64,000 bases of DNA from Glycomyces sp. TRM65418 (GTDB taxonomy: Bacteria > Actinomycetota > Actinomycetes > Mycobacteriales > Micromonosporaceae). Made by a program: the position numbers and the translations under genes. Under the pieces are notes generated by a model that saw only the letters and a program-made list of their open reading frames with translations, ran no database searches and was not told the origin of the DNA. The stretch is from the NCBI RefSeq assembly GCF_019710475.1, contig NZ_JAJFAX010000002.1:496001-560000 (forward strand), in the 5' to 3' direction. This document shows, one piece after another, positions 1 to 9,103 of the stretch (the first letter of the stretch is position 1; every line of letters begins with the position of its first letter).

Positions 1-1905
1 ACCGGCGCGGAGCTGCTCGGCGAACTCGGACCCCAGTTCGCGACGCCGTCCCTCCAACTGCGGCATCCCGACGGCGCCAAGGGCTTCGACTGGCACTACC
101 GCGACCACGCCATCGAGGAGGGCGACGCCGGCGGCGACCGCCTCGCGATCGTCTTCACCGACCGGGACCTCACCCTGACGCTGCACTACCGGCTGTGGGA
201 CACCGGCGTGCTCGACCGCTGGGCCTCGATCGACGCGGGCGCGCCCGTCGAGGTCACCCGGTTCGACTCGGCCGCATGGACCCTCCCGCACTGGGGCGAC
301 TACCGGCTCTCGCACCTGAGCGGCGAATGGGCGGGGGAGTGGCAGCTGCGGCGCGTCCCGCTGCCCGTGGGCGAGACCGCGATCGGCTCCCGGCGCGGCA
401 ACACCAGCCACCAGGCCAACCCCTGGACCGCGGTGGACGACGGCACCGCCACCGAGACGAGCGGCCACGTCTACTCGACGAACCTCGCGTGGTCGGGCTC
501 GTGGCGGGTCATGCTGCGCCGCTCCCCGCAAGGGCGCGTGACGATCACCGGCGGCGCCGGCCACGAGGGCCTGCGCTGGACCCTCCGCGAGGGCGAGACC
601 TGGACGACCCCGGTCTCCTCCGGGCTGTGGACCGACACGGGCTTCGGCGGGGCCTCCCGCGCCTGGCACGAGCACCTGCGCCGCCACGTCATGCCCACGC
701 CGGAAGAAGACGCCCCGGTCCTGTTCAACTCCTGGGAGGCCGTGTTCTTCGACGTGTCCGAGGAGAAGCAGCTCCCGCTCGTCGAACTGGCCGCGCGGGT
801 CGGCTGCGAGCAGTTCGTCATCGACGACGGCTGGTTCGGCAAGCGGCTCGCCGACAACGCCGGCCTCGGCGACTGGTGGCCCAACCCCGACCGGTTCCCG
901 AACGGCCTGAAGCCGCTCATCGACGCCGTGCACGCCAAGGGCATGACGTTCGGCATCTGGGTCGAGCCGGAGATGGTCAACCCCGACTCCGACCTCTACC
1001 GGGCGCACCCCGACTGGGTCCTCAACCAGCAGGGGCGCGACCGCACCGAGCTGCGCACCCAGCTCGTCCTCGACTACGGCCGCCCCGAGGTCGCCGAATG
1101 GGCCTTCGCCTGGCTCGACAAGCTCTTGAGCGACAACGACATCGACTACGTCAAGTGGGACCACAACCGGCCCTTCACCGAGGTCGGCCGCCCCGGGGCC
1201 GAGGACCCCGACCGCGCCTACTTCGAGCACGTCGAGGCCGTCTACGCGCTGAAAGAGCGCCTGCGCGCGGCCCACCCACGGGTGCGCATCGAAGGCTGCG
1301 CCGGCGGCGCCGCCCGGGTCGACCCCGGCATCCTGCGCTACGTCGACCAGGTGTGGACCTCGGACAACACCGACGCGGGCGACCGCGTCAACATCCAGTA
1401 CGGCTTCGGCCAGGCCTATCCGGCGCGCGCCATGGGCACCTGGATCACCGACGAGCCCACCGGGTTCAACCACCGGACCACCTCGATGCGGTTCCGCTTC
1501 CAGGTCGCCAGTGCCGGGGTGCTCGCGGTGGGCGGCAACCTCACCGAGTGGTCCGAGGCCGAGCTCGACGAGGCCGCCGAGCATGTGGCGTACTACAAGC
1601 GGCTGCGGCCGGTCGTGCAGCACGGCGTGCAGTACCGGCTCGGCGATCCCGAGCGCGAACCGCTGACGGGCGTCCAGTACGTGCGCGGGGACCAGATCGC
1701 GGTGCTGGCGTTCAAGACCCCGTGGCACTGCAACCGGCCGCTGCCGCCGCTGCGGCCCGAGGGGATCGCGGCGGACTCGCGCTGGGAGGACGAGGACACC
1801 GGCGAGACCCATTGGGGCGCGACCCTGAACGCGCTCGGCCTGCCGCTGCGATGGGGGAACGCGGATTGGGACTCGGCGATCCTTCGACTGCGTCGAGTGG
1901 CTTAG
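1..1905 (+). CDS. alpha-galactosidase, GH36 family (5' end outside window)
   Basis: The frame is open from base 1, so the N-terminus lies outside the window and 634 residues are visible. GH36 enzymes hydrolyse terminal alpha-1,6-galactosides such as melibiose and raffinose. Visible hallmarks, numbered from base 1, are IDDGWFG near residue 275, the nucleophile motif YVKWDHNR with Asp387, and the acid/base motif TSDNTDAGDR around Asp455-Asp458. Other conserved blocks are WVEPEMVNPDSDLY and CAGGAARVD. The C-terminal beta domain is complete, ending at a TAG. No signal peptide can be judged because the start is missing. It is not in the same operon as the sugar ABC locus 8 kb downstream, but both point to saccharide use. 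Confidence 0.92.
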   Translation, partial: TGAELLGELGPQFATPSLQLRHPDGAKGFDWHYRDHAIEEGDAGGDRLAIVFTDRDLTLTLHYRLWDTGVLDRWASIDAGAPVEVTRFDSAAWTLPHWGDYRLSHLSGEWAGEWQLRRVPLPVGETAIGSRRGNTSHQANPWTAVDDGTATETSGHVYSTNLAWSGSWRVMLRRSPQGRVTITGGAGHEGLRWTLREGETWTTPVSSGLWTDTGFGGASRAWHEHLRRHVMPTPEEDAPVLFNSWEAVFFDVSEEKQLPLVELAARVGCEQFVIDDGWFGKRLADNAGLGDWWPNPDRFPNGLKPLIDAVHAKGMTFGIWVEPEMVNPDSDLYRAHPDWVLNQQGRDRTELRTQLVLDYGRPEVAEWAFAWLDKLLSDNDIDYVKWDHNRPFTEVGRPGAEDPDRAYFEHVEAVYALKERLRAAHPRVRIEGCAGGAARVDPGILRYVDQVWTSDNTDAGDRVNIQYGFGQAYPARAMGTWITDEPTGFNHRTTSMRFRFQVASAGVLAVGGNLTEWSEAELDEAAEHVAYYKRLRPVVQHGVQYRLGDPEREPLTGVQYVRGDQIAVLAFKTPWHCNRPLPPLRPEGIAADSRWEDEDTGETHWGATLNALGLPLRWGNADWDSAILRLRRVA

Positions 1906-2025
1906 CGAATCCCATCACTAAGTGCAAACAGGACAAATAAGGAGAGCGGCGGTGCTGGATCGCGCGTGAGGCGCCTCTCGGTCATCGCGCCGGTACGCGA
2001 ATCATGCTCACTGGCATCGCTGGCT

Positions 2026-2031
2026 TAGACT
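2026..2031 (+). promoter_or_regulatory. putative -10 (TAGACT) of first DUF4190 gene
   Basis: TAGACT fits the actinobacterial TANNNT -10 and lies 53 nt before the GTG start. The paralogous gene downstream has TACACT at 2632-2637, 54 nt before its own GTG, with a similar leader. No clear -35 is seen. Confidence 0.4.
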
Positions 2032-2084
2032 CACCGCTGTTCCGCCCGAACGCATCATTCACCGCTATCCATAGGAGTTCCCCC

Positions 2085-2492
2085 GTGGCCTATCCGCCCG
2101 CCCCGGCTCCCGCCCCCCAGCCGTACCCCGCCAAGCAGGGCAACGGCTTCGGCGTGACCGCCCTCGTGCTCGGCATCATCGCGATCGCCGGGTTCTGGAT
2201 CCCCATCGTCAACGTCGTCAGCATCATCCTGGGCGTGCTCGCCCTCATCTTCGGCATCGTGGCGCTCGTCGTCGCCCCCAAGCGCGGCGGCAAGGGCAAG
2301 GGCACCGGCTGGACCGGCGTGATCCTCGGTGTCCTCGCCATCGTCGCCTCCATCGCGTGGAACGTCTACGTCTTCAACGAGGCCGACGAGTACCTCGACG
2401 AGGAGTGGAAGCAGGCCTGCGAGGACGCGGGCATCCCCGAGGACGAGTGCGGCGACTGGGAGGACTGGGAATCCGGTCTCGAGACCCAGTGA
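2085..2492 (+). CDS. DUF4190 domain-containing small membrane protein (copy 1)
   Basis: 135 residues. The GTG start is chosen because AGGAG lies 7 nt upstream and the protein then begins with the Pro/Ala-rich cytoplasmic segment typical of this family. Three hydrophobic segments (about residues 22-41, 43-64 and 78-97) are visible, with a basic GGKGKG loop before the third. The C-terminus is short and very acidic, with two cysteines. DUF4190 proteins have no established biochemical role. The next gene is a clear paralogue with the same architecture, so this is a tandem duplication with diverged acidic tails. Confidence 0.8.
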   Translation: MAYPPAPAPAPQPYPAKQGNGFGVTALVLGIIAIAGFWIPIVNVVSIILGVLALIFGIVALVVAPKRGGKGKGTGWTGVILGVLAIVASIAWNVYVFNEADEYLDEEWKQACEDAGIPEDECGDWEDWESGLETQ

Positions 2493-2505
2493 CCCTTTGA
2501 ACACC

Positions 2506-2534
2506 AAGGCCGCAGCGATCTCGCTGCGGCCTTT
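2506..2534 (+). terminator. intrinsic-type terminator after DUF4190 copy 1
   Basis: A 13-bp perfect stem (AAGGCCGCAGCGA and its complement) with a 2-nt centre, followed by TTC, 14 nt after the stop codon. Confidence 0.75.
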
Positions 2535-2691
2535 CGCGTTGCGGTGAAGTGGTACCGGAAGGATCGGTGTGAGGCTCATGTTTTCGGGAGCCGGAATTCG
2601 CTACCGCGAGACAGGAGCGGCCTCGGTGTCATACACTCGGCCCAGTCCTGCCCGGAACGAAACAGTCGATTTTGAACCTTTGGAGTACACC

Positions 2692-3069
2692 GTGTCGTAC
2701 CCGCCCGCTCCGCCTCCGGCCGCTGAGCCCGCACCCGCCAAGCAGAGCAACGGTTTCGCCGTCGCCGCACTCGTGCTGGGCCTCATCGGCCTGATCGTCT
2801 TCTCGTGGATCCCCGGCATCAACCTCTTGACCGCCATCCCGATCGGCATCCTGGCGATCATCTTCGGCATCATCGCGATCGTCAAGTCCAAGAGCCGCGG
2901 CGGCAAGGGCAAGGGGATGGGCCTGGCCGGCCTGATCCTCGGCGTCCTGGCCATCGCCGCCGCGATCGTGATGAACGTCGTGCTGGTCGATGCGGTCAAG
3001 GAGCAGTGCGAGGACCCGAACTCCGAGATCTACGGCAGCACTCAGTGCGAGGACATCCAGAACATGTGA
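2692..3069 (+). CDS. DUF4190 domain-containing small membrane protein (copy 2)
   Basis: 125 residues. The GTG start has GGAG 6 nt upstream, and starting here gives MSYPPAPPP, parallel to copy 1. It has the same layout: proline-rich N-terminus with the motif AKQSNGF (AKQGNGF in copy 1), two adjacent hydrophobic segments, a basic GGKGKGMG loop and a third helix. The short tail carries two cysteines. The function is unknown. Paralogy with copy 1 is visible directly, and each gene has its own leader and terminator, so they are separate transcription units. Confidence 0.8.
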   Translation: MSYPPAPPPAAEPAPAKQSNGFAVAALVLGLIGLIVFSWIPGINLLTAIPIGILAIIFGIIAIVKSKSRGGKGKGMGLAGLILGVLAIAAAIVMNVVLVDAVKEQCEDPNSEIYGSTQCEDIQNM

Positions 3070-3080
3070 GGCGACAGGGA

Positions 3081-3110
3081 AAGGGCCGCGGCATCGCCGC
3101 GGCCCTTTCT
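3081..3110. terminator. hairpin terminator between DUF4190 copy 2 and nucS
   Basis: A 12-bp perfect stem (AAGGGCCGCGGC and its complement) with a 3-nt loop, then TTTCT. It lies between two convergent genes and can serve both. Confidence 0.75.
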
Positions 3111-3117
3111 CGTTGCG

Positions 3118-3783
3118 CTAGAAGAGCCTGGGCTGGCTCTCGTCGATCGCGCCGCGCAGGTCGTCGTAGTCGAGGACCACGCAGCGGATGCCGCGGTCCT
3201 CGGCGAGGACGCGCGCCTGGGGCTTGATGGCCTGGGCGGCGAAGACGCCCTCGACGGGCGCGAGCAGGGGATCGCGGTTGAGCAGCTCGAGATACCTGGT
3301 GAGCTGCTCGACGCCGTCGATCTCGCCGCGGCGCTTGATCTCGACGGCGACGTGCCTGCCGTCGGCGTCGCGGCACATGAGGTCGACGGGCCCGATCGCG
3401 GTGGGGTATTCGCGCCGCACGAGGGTCCAGCCCTTGCCGAGCGGGTTGGTGTCGGCGGCGAGCAGCTCCTGGAGGTGCGCCTCGACGCCGTCCTTCTGGA
3501 GGCCGGGGTCGACGCCGAGTTCATGGCTGGAGTCGTGGAAGACCTCTTCGATGGTGATCTTCAACTGGTCGCCGGACTTCTTCGACGTGACGGTCCACTC
3601 GGTGGCCCCCTCGACGACGGTGCACGGCGGCGTCATCCAGTTGAGCGGCTTGTACGAGCCGCCGTCGGCGTGCACGAGCACGCTCCCGTCCGCCTTCCAG
3701 ATGATGAGGCGGGTGGCCATGGGCAAATGGGCCGAAAGCCGCCCGGTGTAATCGACCTGGCATCGTGCCACCAACAAACGCAT
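3118..3783 (-). CDS. nucS: mismatch-specific endonuclease NucS (EndoMS)
   Basis: 221 residues. The ATG is chosen because it gives [21 protein letters not shown], the normal NucS N-terminus; an in-frame GTG three codons earlier is the alternative. NucS cuts both strands at mismatched bases and supplies post-replicative mismatch repair in actinobacteria that lack MutS/MutL. The N-terminal DNA-binding/dimerisation half contains [11 protein letters not shown] and YKPLNWM. The C-terminal RecB-like nuclease domain shows Asp134 (GPVDLMCRD), Glu148 and Lys150 (VAVEIKRRG), the expected catalytic set. The length is normal for the family. It is a stand-alone gene. Confidence 0.93.
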   Translation of the reverse strand: MRLLVARCQVDYTGRLSAHLPMATRLIIWKADGSVLVHADGGSYKPLNWMTPPCTVVEGATEWTVTSKKSGDQLKITIEEVFHDSSHELGVDPGLQKDGVEAHLQELLAADTNPLGKGWTLVRREYPTAIGPVDLMCRDADGRHVAVEIKRRGEIDGVEQLTRYLELLNRDPLLAPVEGVFAAQAIKPQARVLAEDRGIRCVVLDYDDLRGAIDESQPRLF

Positions 3784-3977
3784 GGCAAGCACCCTACCGG
3801 TGGCGCTTGAGCGGTCCGGAAACGCGGGGTTGGGCAGTGGTCCGCCGCCGCGCGCGCCCGCGTGCCTTCCACCATGGACCTGTCCGAGCGGACCAGTGCC
3901 GCTACCACCTTCGTGCCGCCCAGGCCGAGCGCGAGGCCCCTGCCGTTGCGGCGTCCTTCGATCGAATCAGCGGGCGC

Positions 3978-4715
3978 TCAGTCCATGTTGTGGCCGCCGT
4001 TGACGGTGAGGCGCTGGCCGGTGATGAACGACGCGTCGTCGGAGGCGAGGTAGGCGACCGCCGCGGCCACGTCCCCGGGGACGCCGATGCGACCCATCGG
4101 GACGTCGGCGACGTAACCGGCGAGGTCCTCGTCGGTGAGCTCGCCATGCCGCTCGACGGGGACCCAGCCCGGCGCCACCAGGTTCACGGTGATCCCGTCC
4201 GCGCCGAGCTCCTTGGCCCACACGCGGGTCAGGCCCCACTGCGCGCCCTTCGCGGCCGTGTACGCGGACATCCCCGGCAGCGAGCGCTCGAACACGTCCG
4301 AGCCGATCTGGACGACGCGGCCCCGCCGCGCCGCGCGCATGTCCGCCAGCACCGCCTGCAGGAGCAGCGTGGGGCTCTTGACGAAGAACGCCAGCTGGCC
4401 CAGGTGGTCCTCCCAGGTCACCCGGTCGGCGGCGATCTCCGGCTGCGGGCCGGTCGCGTTGCACACCAGGACCCCGACGGGGCCGAGCGCGGCGCGGACC
4501 TCCTCGACGAGCTTCACCACCGAGGCCTCGTCGGTGACGTCGCCGCCGAACGCCTCGGCGGTGCCGCCCGCCGCGCGGATCTCGGCGACCACCTGTTCGG
4601 CCTGCGTGCGGCTCGACGCGTAGTTGACGGCGACGGCGAAGCCGTCGGCGGCCAGCCGCTTCGCGATGGCGGCGCCGAGGCCGCGGGATGCGCCGGAGAC
4701 GAGTGCGACGGTCAT
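3978..4715 (-). CDS. SDR family NAD(P)-dependent oxidoreductase
   Basis: 245 residues, starting at the ATG preceded by GGAGG at 6 nt. It is a classical short-chain dehydrogenase: GASRGLG (8-14) for cofactor binding, CNAT in place of NNAG (85-88), Ser139, Tyr152 and Lys156 (YTAAK), and a C-terminal GGHNMD close to that of FabG-like reductases. Such enzymes reduce or oxidise a carbonyl/alcohol with NAD(P)H. The substrate cannot be told. It is divergent from the DUF4132 gene, with about 95 bp between the starts. Confidence 0.85.
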   Translation of the reverse strand: MTVALVSGASRGLGAAIAKRLAADGFAVAVNYASSRTQAEQVVAEIRAAGGTAEAFGGDVTDEASVVKLVEEVRAALGPVGVLVCNATGPQPEIAADRVTWEDHLGQLAFFVKSPTLLLQAVLADMRAARRGRVVQIGSDVFERSLPGMSAYTAAKGAQWGLTRVWAKELGADGITVNLVAPGWVPVERHGELTDEDLAGYVADVPMGRIGVPGDVAAAVAYLASDDASFITGQRLTVNGGHNMD

Positions 4716-4810
4716 GGGGATCCTCCGTTTCGGCGCCCGAGCGGCGCCCCGAGCAAGCATTCCAGGCGCTCGGCGATCCGGCCCGCGGGCTTCCGGGAAG
4801 TGGAACGCCG

Positions 4811-7800
4811 ATGTCGCACCCGCTTCCTATGCTCGCCCTCGTGAACCGAGCTGACACCACCCCAATCGATGAAGACGCGGTCGACTTCCCCGAGGACTGG
4901 GCCGCCTACCGGCTCGACCGCCGCGGCCGACACGCCCCGCGCCCGTACGAGGCCGACCCGGCCGCGCCCGAGCGGCTGCGGTCCCTCTTCGCCGCGGCCG
5001 GAGCGGAGCTCGACCTGCGGCTCCAACGGCTCGACCCCGCGCGGGCGGCGTCGATCCGCGCCGCGATCGCCGGGGAGCCCGACCCGTTCGGCGCCGCCTC
5101 CGCCGCCACGATGGCGAACGGGATCGTGCACGGCCACTGGCGGCCCGACGGGGACCGCACCGCCAGTGACGCCTGGATCGCCGCGCACGGCGTCGCCTTC
5201 GCCGCCGCGGCCACGATCGAGCGGCACGCGCACTCCGTGTACTGGCACGTCCAGGAGCCGCCCGATAGCGCCCTGGTCACGATCAAGGTCGTCCCCGTCC
5301 GGCAGTTCCTCCACATGACCGGGACGATCGAACGGATCGCCCCCATGCGGTCGCTCCTGGCGGCGCTGCCGGACGCCGAGTACGCGGAGGTCCGTGCGGC
5401 CGTCGCGCGGCACCGCACCAGCGACACGCACCGGTTCCTCTCGGCGATGCTCATGCCCGGCGAGGACGACTGGGTCCTCGACGCCTGCCGCATCCAGTCC
5501 ACGACGTGGCCCCGCGAGAGCTTCTGGGCGGTCCCCACCAGGGCCGAGCACCTCGAACTCGCCGGGATACGCCGGCTCGATCCGTACTACTGCGGCGTCG
5601 CGGCGGTCGCCCGCCTGGTCGACGCGCTCGGCCCCGAGGCCCTGCCGATCCTGGTGAACACCCTCGAACAGGGCAGCAGACCCGATGCCGCGGACTGCGA
5701 CCGCATCTACGACGCGATCGGGCGGCTGCCCTCCGACGCCGCGATCGCCTACCTCCTCGACCGCATGACCGTCCCGCGGGCGGTGGGCGCCGCCCGCGCC
5801 GCCGTCGCGCGCTTTCCGACCAGGGCCCTCCGCGCCATCGCGTCCCTCGTCCCCGACGCCTCGGTCGCCTGCAGGGCCCGCCTGGCCGGCATGGCCCGCG
5901 AACGGGCCGAGCACCTGCACCGCTTGAACGACGAGGACCGGAGCCGCATCGAAGGCCTCCTCCCCGCCGCCCGCCGCCCCGTCGCCTCGCCGGACGCCGT
6001 GCCGCGCGTGTTCACCGCCCCGCCCTGGGCCCGGTTCGGCAAGCCCTCCGCGAAGACCGCCGTCACCGGGCTCGTCCCGCCGCCGATCGACGATCTGCGC
6101 TGGGCCCCCGGTGAACGCGAGGAGTGGTCGTCCTCGGAGGGGATGTACGCGAACTGGGAGCACTACGGGGTCTGGGAACGGTTCCTGAAGCGCGGCTTGG
6201 GACCGACCGACTACTACTTCGTCCCCACGCTCGCCTTCGCGCCCGAGGAACGGGCGCGCCCGCTCTACGACCGCTGGGACGGCACGCTCAGGGAAGCATC
6301 GCTCGCCGCGGTCAAAGCCCTCATCGTCCGGTACGACGACGCCGCTGCGAAGCTGCTGCCGCTGGTCAAGAAGCGTCCCGGGTACCGCCCGGCCCTGCTG
6401 CCGTTCATCGATCGCGACATCGCCCGCATCGCCGCCGACAGCCTCGCGCGTTCGCGTACCCACCGCGCCTTCGCCCGGGCATGGCTCGACCGCCACGCCC
6501 CCGACGCCGCCGCGCTCCTCGTCCCCGACGCCGTCGGCAAGCCGGGCAAGGCGCGCCAGTCCGCAGTGGCGGCGCTCCGGCACCTCGCCGAGACCGATCG
6601 GTCCCTGGTGGAGTCCACGGCCGCCGGCTACGGCGACGCCGCCGCGAAGGCCGTCGCGGCCCTCCTGGACGCCGACCCGCTCGACCCGCAGCTCCCGCGC
6701 CTGCCCAAGCCTCCGGCCTGGGCCGACATCGCCATGCTTCCGCCGCTGCTCCTGCCCGGCCGTGAAGCGGCCCTTCCCGACGAGGCCGTGCGCACCCTCC
6801 TGACCGCGCTGGCGATCGACGACTTCGACCGCCCCTACCCCGGCGTCGACCTCCTCGCGGCCGAATGCGACCCGGCGTCGCTCGCCGACTTCTCCTGGGC
6901 GCTGTTCGAGCTGTGGCTCTCGGCCGGATCGCCGACGAAGGACGGCTGGGCCATGGACCAGCTGCGCCGGTTCGCCGACGAGGACGCCGTGCGACGCCTG
7001 ACGGCCCTCATCCGGGAATGGCCGGGCCAGAACCAGAGCCGCAAGGCCTCCCGGGCCCTGGAGATCCTCGGCGCGATCGGCACCGAGACGGCCCTGCGCG
7101 GCGTCCAGGACATCTCCCGGACGTCGAAGTTCAAGGGGCTCAAGCAGACCGCGACCGAGCAGATCGAGGTCATCGCCGAGCGGCTCGAACTCGACGCGGA
7201 CCGGCTCGCCGATCGCCTCGTGCCCGACTTCGGGCTCGGCGGCGAGCAGGCGCTCGCCCTCGACTACGGCCCCCGATCGTTCACGATCAAGTTCGACGAA
7301 CGCCTGCGCCCGTATGTGATCGACGAGCAGGGCAAGCGCCGCGCCGGACCGCCGAAGCCGGGCGCGAACGACGACCCCGAGCTCGCCCAGGCCGCTTACG
7401 GACGGTTCGCGGAGCTGCGGCGCGACATCAAGACGACCTCGGAGGCCCAGGTCAAACGCCTGGAGGAGGCCATGATCGCCGGCCGCACCTGGGCGTTCGG
7501 CGAGTTCCGCCGCCACCTCGTGGACCACCCGCTGGTGTGGCAGCTCTCCAGCCGCCTGGTCTGGCAGGCCGAGACCGGGGCCGAGCGGCGCGTCTTCCGT
7601 CTCGCCGAAGACCGCACCCTGGCCGACGCGGACGACGAGCCGCTCGCGCCGCCCGAGGACGCGGTGGTGCGCCTCGCGCACCCGGTCCTCCTGGGCGAGA
7701 AGGAAGTCGAGGCTTGGGCGAGCGTCTTCGCGGACTACGAGATCCTGCAGCCGTTCGACCAGCTCGCGCGACCGGTCTTCACCCTCACCGACGAGGACCG

Positions 7801-8116
7801 CGCGACCGGGCGCGTCGCCCGGTTCGAAGGCGCGAAGGCCGGCGCGGGCGCGCTGATCGGCCTCATCAAGCGGGGCTGGCGGTACGGCGACCCGCGGCCG
7901 GGGAGGCGGTACGGCAACTGCCTCTACTTCACCTTCCCCGAGGGCGGGTTCGTGCTCCTCGATCCCAACCCGAGCGTCCACCCCGGCGACTACCGGCCCC
8001 AGGGCGAGTGCGTGCTGGAGACGGTGGCGTGCGCCCTCCCCGAGGGCGCGTCGATCGACCCGGTGAGGCTTTCCGAGACCTTGAACGCGGTCGCGAAGCT
8101 CACCCGCACCGCCTGA
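4811..8116 (+). CDS. DUF4132 domain-containing large protein
   Basis: 1101 residues from ATG 4811; ATG 4829 and GTG 4841 are possible later starts and no strong ribosome site decides. The N-terminal 800 residues are Ala/Asp/Arg-rich and helical, with HEAT-like repeat character. The DUF4132 module occupies roughly residues 820-990, with the characteristic run KFDERLRPYVIDEQGKRR, a helix ending in RLEEAMIAGRTW, then HPLVWQLSSRLVWQ. The end is a conserved aromatic segment (YGNCLYFTFPEGGFVLLDPN). The family includes the E. coli YehI/MolR-like proteins, with no firm biochemical function. It is cytosolic: no signal or membrane segment is seen. It is transcribed alone and closed by a strong hairpin. 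Confidence 0.85.
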   Translation: MSHPLPMLALVNRADTTPIDEDAVDFPEDWAAYRLDRRGRHAPRPYEADPAAPERLRSLFAAAGAELDLRLQRLDPARAASIRAAIAGEPDPFGAASAATMANGIVHGHWRPDGDRTASDAWIAAHGVAFAAAATIERHAHSVYWHVQEPPDSALVTIKVVPVRQFLHMTGTIERIAPMRSLLAALPDAEYAEVRAAVARHRTSDTHRFLSAMLMPGEDDWVLDACRIQSTTWPRESFWAVPTRAEHLELAGIRRLDPYYCGVAAVARLVDALGPEALPILVNTLEQGSRPDAADCDRIYDAIGRLPSDAAIAYLLDRMTVPRAVGAARAAVARFPTRALRAIASLVPDASVACRARLAGMARERAEHLHRLNDEDRSRIEGLLPAARRPVASPDAVPRVFTAPPWARFGKPSAKTAVTGLVPPPIDDLRWAPGEREEWSSSEGMYANWEHYGVWERFLKRGLGPTDYYFVPTLAFAPEERARPLYDRWDGTLREASLAAVKALIVRYDDAAAKLLPLVKKRPGYRPALLPFIDRDIARIAADSLARSRTHRAFARAWLDRHAPDAAALLVPDAVGKPGKARQSAVAALRHLAETDRSLVESTAAGYGDAAAKAVAALLDADPLDPQLPRLPKPPAWADIAMLPPLLLPGREAALPDEAVRTLLTALAIDDFDRPYPGVDLLAAECDPASLADFSWALFELWLSAGSPTKDGWAMDQLRRFADEDAVRRLTALIREWPGQNQSRKASRALEILGAIGTETALRGVQDISRTSKFKGLKQTATEQIEVIAERLELDADRLADRLVPDFGLGGEQALALDYGPRSFTIKFDERLRPYVIDEQGKRRAGPPKPGANDDPELAQAAYGRFAELRRDIKTTSEAQVKRLEEAMIAGRTWAFGEFRRHLVDHPLVWQLSSRLVWQAETGAERRVFRLAEDRTLADADDEPLAPPEDAVVRLAHPVLLGEKEVEAWASVFADYEILQPFDQLARPVFTLTDEDRATGRVARFEGAKAGAGALIGLIKRGWRYGDPRPGRRYGNCLYFTFPEGGFVLLDPNPSVHPGDYRPQGECVLETVACALPEGASIDPVRLSETLNAVAKLTRTA

Positions 8117-8121
8117 CGGCG

Positions 8122-8159
8122 ACCGCGTCCGGTGCCCCGGTTCGGGCACCGGACGCGGT
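8122..8159. terminator. strong bidirectional hairpin between DUF4132 gene and AKR gene
   Basis: A perfect 16-bp GC-rich stem (ACCGCGTCCGGTGCCC with its complement) and 6-nt loop between two convergent genes. There is no U-tract, as is common for high-GC actinobacteria. Confidence 0.75.
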
Positions 8160-8170
8160 AGGCCGAGCGG

Positions 8171-9103
8171 TCAGATGGCGACCTTCGGGACCAGGGCCTC
8201 GAGTTCCTCCCACAGGGACTCGGGGATGTCGACCGCGAGCAGGTCGATCGTGTCCTGGACGCGCTCGGGGCGGGAGACGCCGACCACGGTGGCGTCGACC
8301 AGCGGGGAGCGGACCGAGAACTGCAGGGCCGCCGCGATGAGCGGGACGCCCGCGCGCTCGCACGCCTCGCTCATGGCGAACGCGGCGTTCCCGATCGCCT
8401 CGTCGCGTTCGCCGTAGCAGTACTTCGGCTGCGCCGCAGGGCCCTTCGCGAGCATCCCGCCGCCGTACGGCGCGGCGTTGAGGACCCCGAGGCCCGCGGC
8501 GCGGGCCCGCGTGAAGAGCTCCTCGGCCTCGCGGTTGAGCAGCGTGTAGCGGTTGTGGTTCAAGACGACGTCGAACTCGCCGGTGTCCAGGTACTCCTGG
8601 GTGACGCGGAGGTCGCCCGCGGCCACCGCGAGATGGTCGGCGACGCCCGACTCGCGGATCTCGATGAGCGCTTCGAGCGCGCCGCCGGGCGCGAAGCCGT
8701 CCTGGCGCATGAACTCGGGGTCGTGGAGGGCCAGGATCGGCAGGTGGTCGACGCCGAGCCGCTCCAGGCTCTCCTCGACCGAGCGGCGCACCCGGTCGCC
8801 CGAGTAGTCGCCCGTGGCCGGGTCGGGGTCCACCTTGGTCTGCAGGACGAAGCCCTCCGGCAGGCCCCCGCGCCTGCGGACGGCCGCCCCGACGCGGTGT
8901 TCGGCGAGGCCGTCCTCGCCGTAGCCGTTCGAGGTGTCGAGGAAGTTGACCTCGCTGTCGAAGACCGCCTCGATCGTGGCGATCGCCTGCTCGTCCGAGA
9001 CGGTGTAGCCGTAGTGGGCCAGGTTCGCGATCGGGCTCGTGCCGATGCACAGGGGGCTCACTTCGATGCCGGTCTGTCCTAGCGTGTTGCGCTGCATGTT
9101 CAT
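8171..9103 (-). CDS. aldo/keto reductase, L-fucose/aldose dehydrogenase-like
   Basis: 310 residues. The ATG overlaps the TGA of the upstream ROK gene (ATGA), so the two are translationally coupled. AKR catalytic residues are visible: Asp56 and Tyr61 (LDTSNGYGEDGL), Lys90 (LQTKVD) and His127 (ALHDPEF). The end VGVSRPERVQDTIDLL is the usual NADP-binding tail. The overall pattern resembles D-threo-aldose/L-fucose 1-dehydrogenases, which oxidise a free aldose to its lactone. Coupling to a ROK regulator, divergent from a sugar ABC operon, supports action on the same sugar or a breakdown product. The exact sugar is an inference I cannot settle. Confidence 0.85.
   Translation of the reverse strand: MNMQRNTLGQTGIEVSPLCIGTSPIANLAHYGYTVSDEQAIATIEAVFDSEVNFLDTSNGYGEDGLAEHRVGAAVRRRGGLPEGFVLQTKVDPDPATGDYSGDRVRRSVEESLERLGVDHLPILALHDPEFMRQDGFAPGGALEALIEIRESGVADHLAVAAGDLRVTQEYLDTGEFDVVLNHNRYTLLNREAEELFTRARAAGLGVLNAAPYGGGMLAKGPAAQPKYCYGERDEAIGNAAFAMSEACERAGVPLIAAALQFSVRSPLVDATVVGVSRPERVQDTIDLLAVDIPESLWEELEALVPKVAI

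Noticed and set aside
4712-8149. Very long open frame on the minus strand (about 1145 codons) opposite the DUF4132 gene
   Set aside because: It mirrors the GC-rich third positions of the real gene, has Arg/Gly/Asp-biased nonsense composition and no domain pattern.
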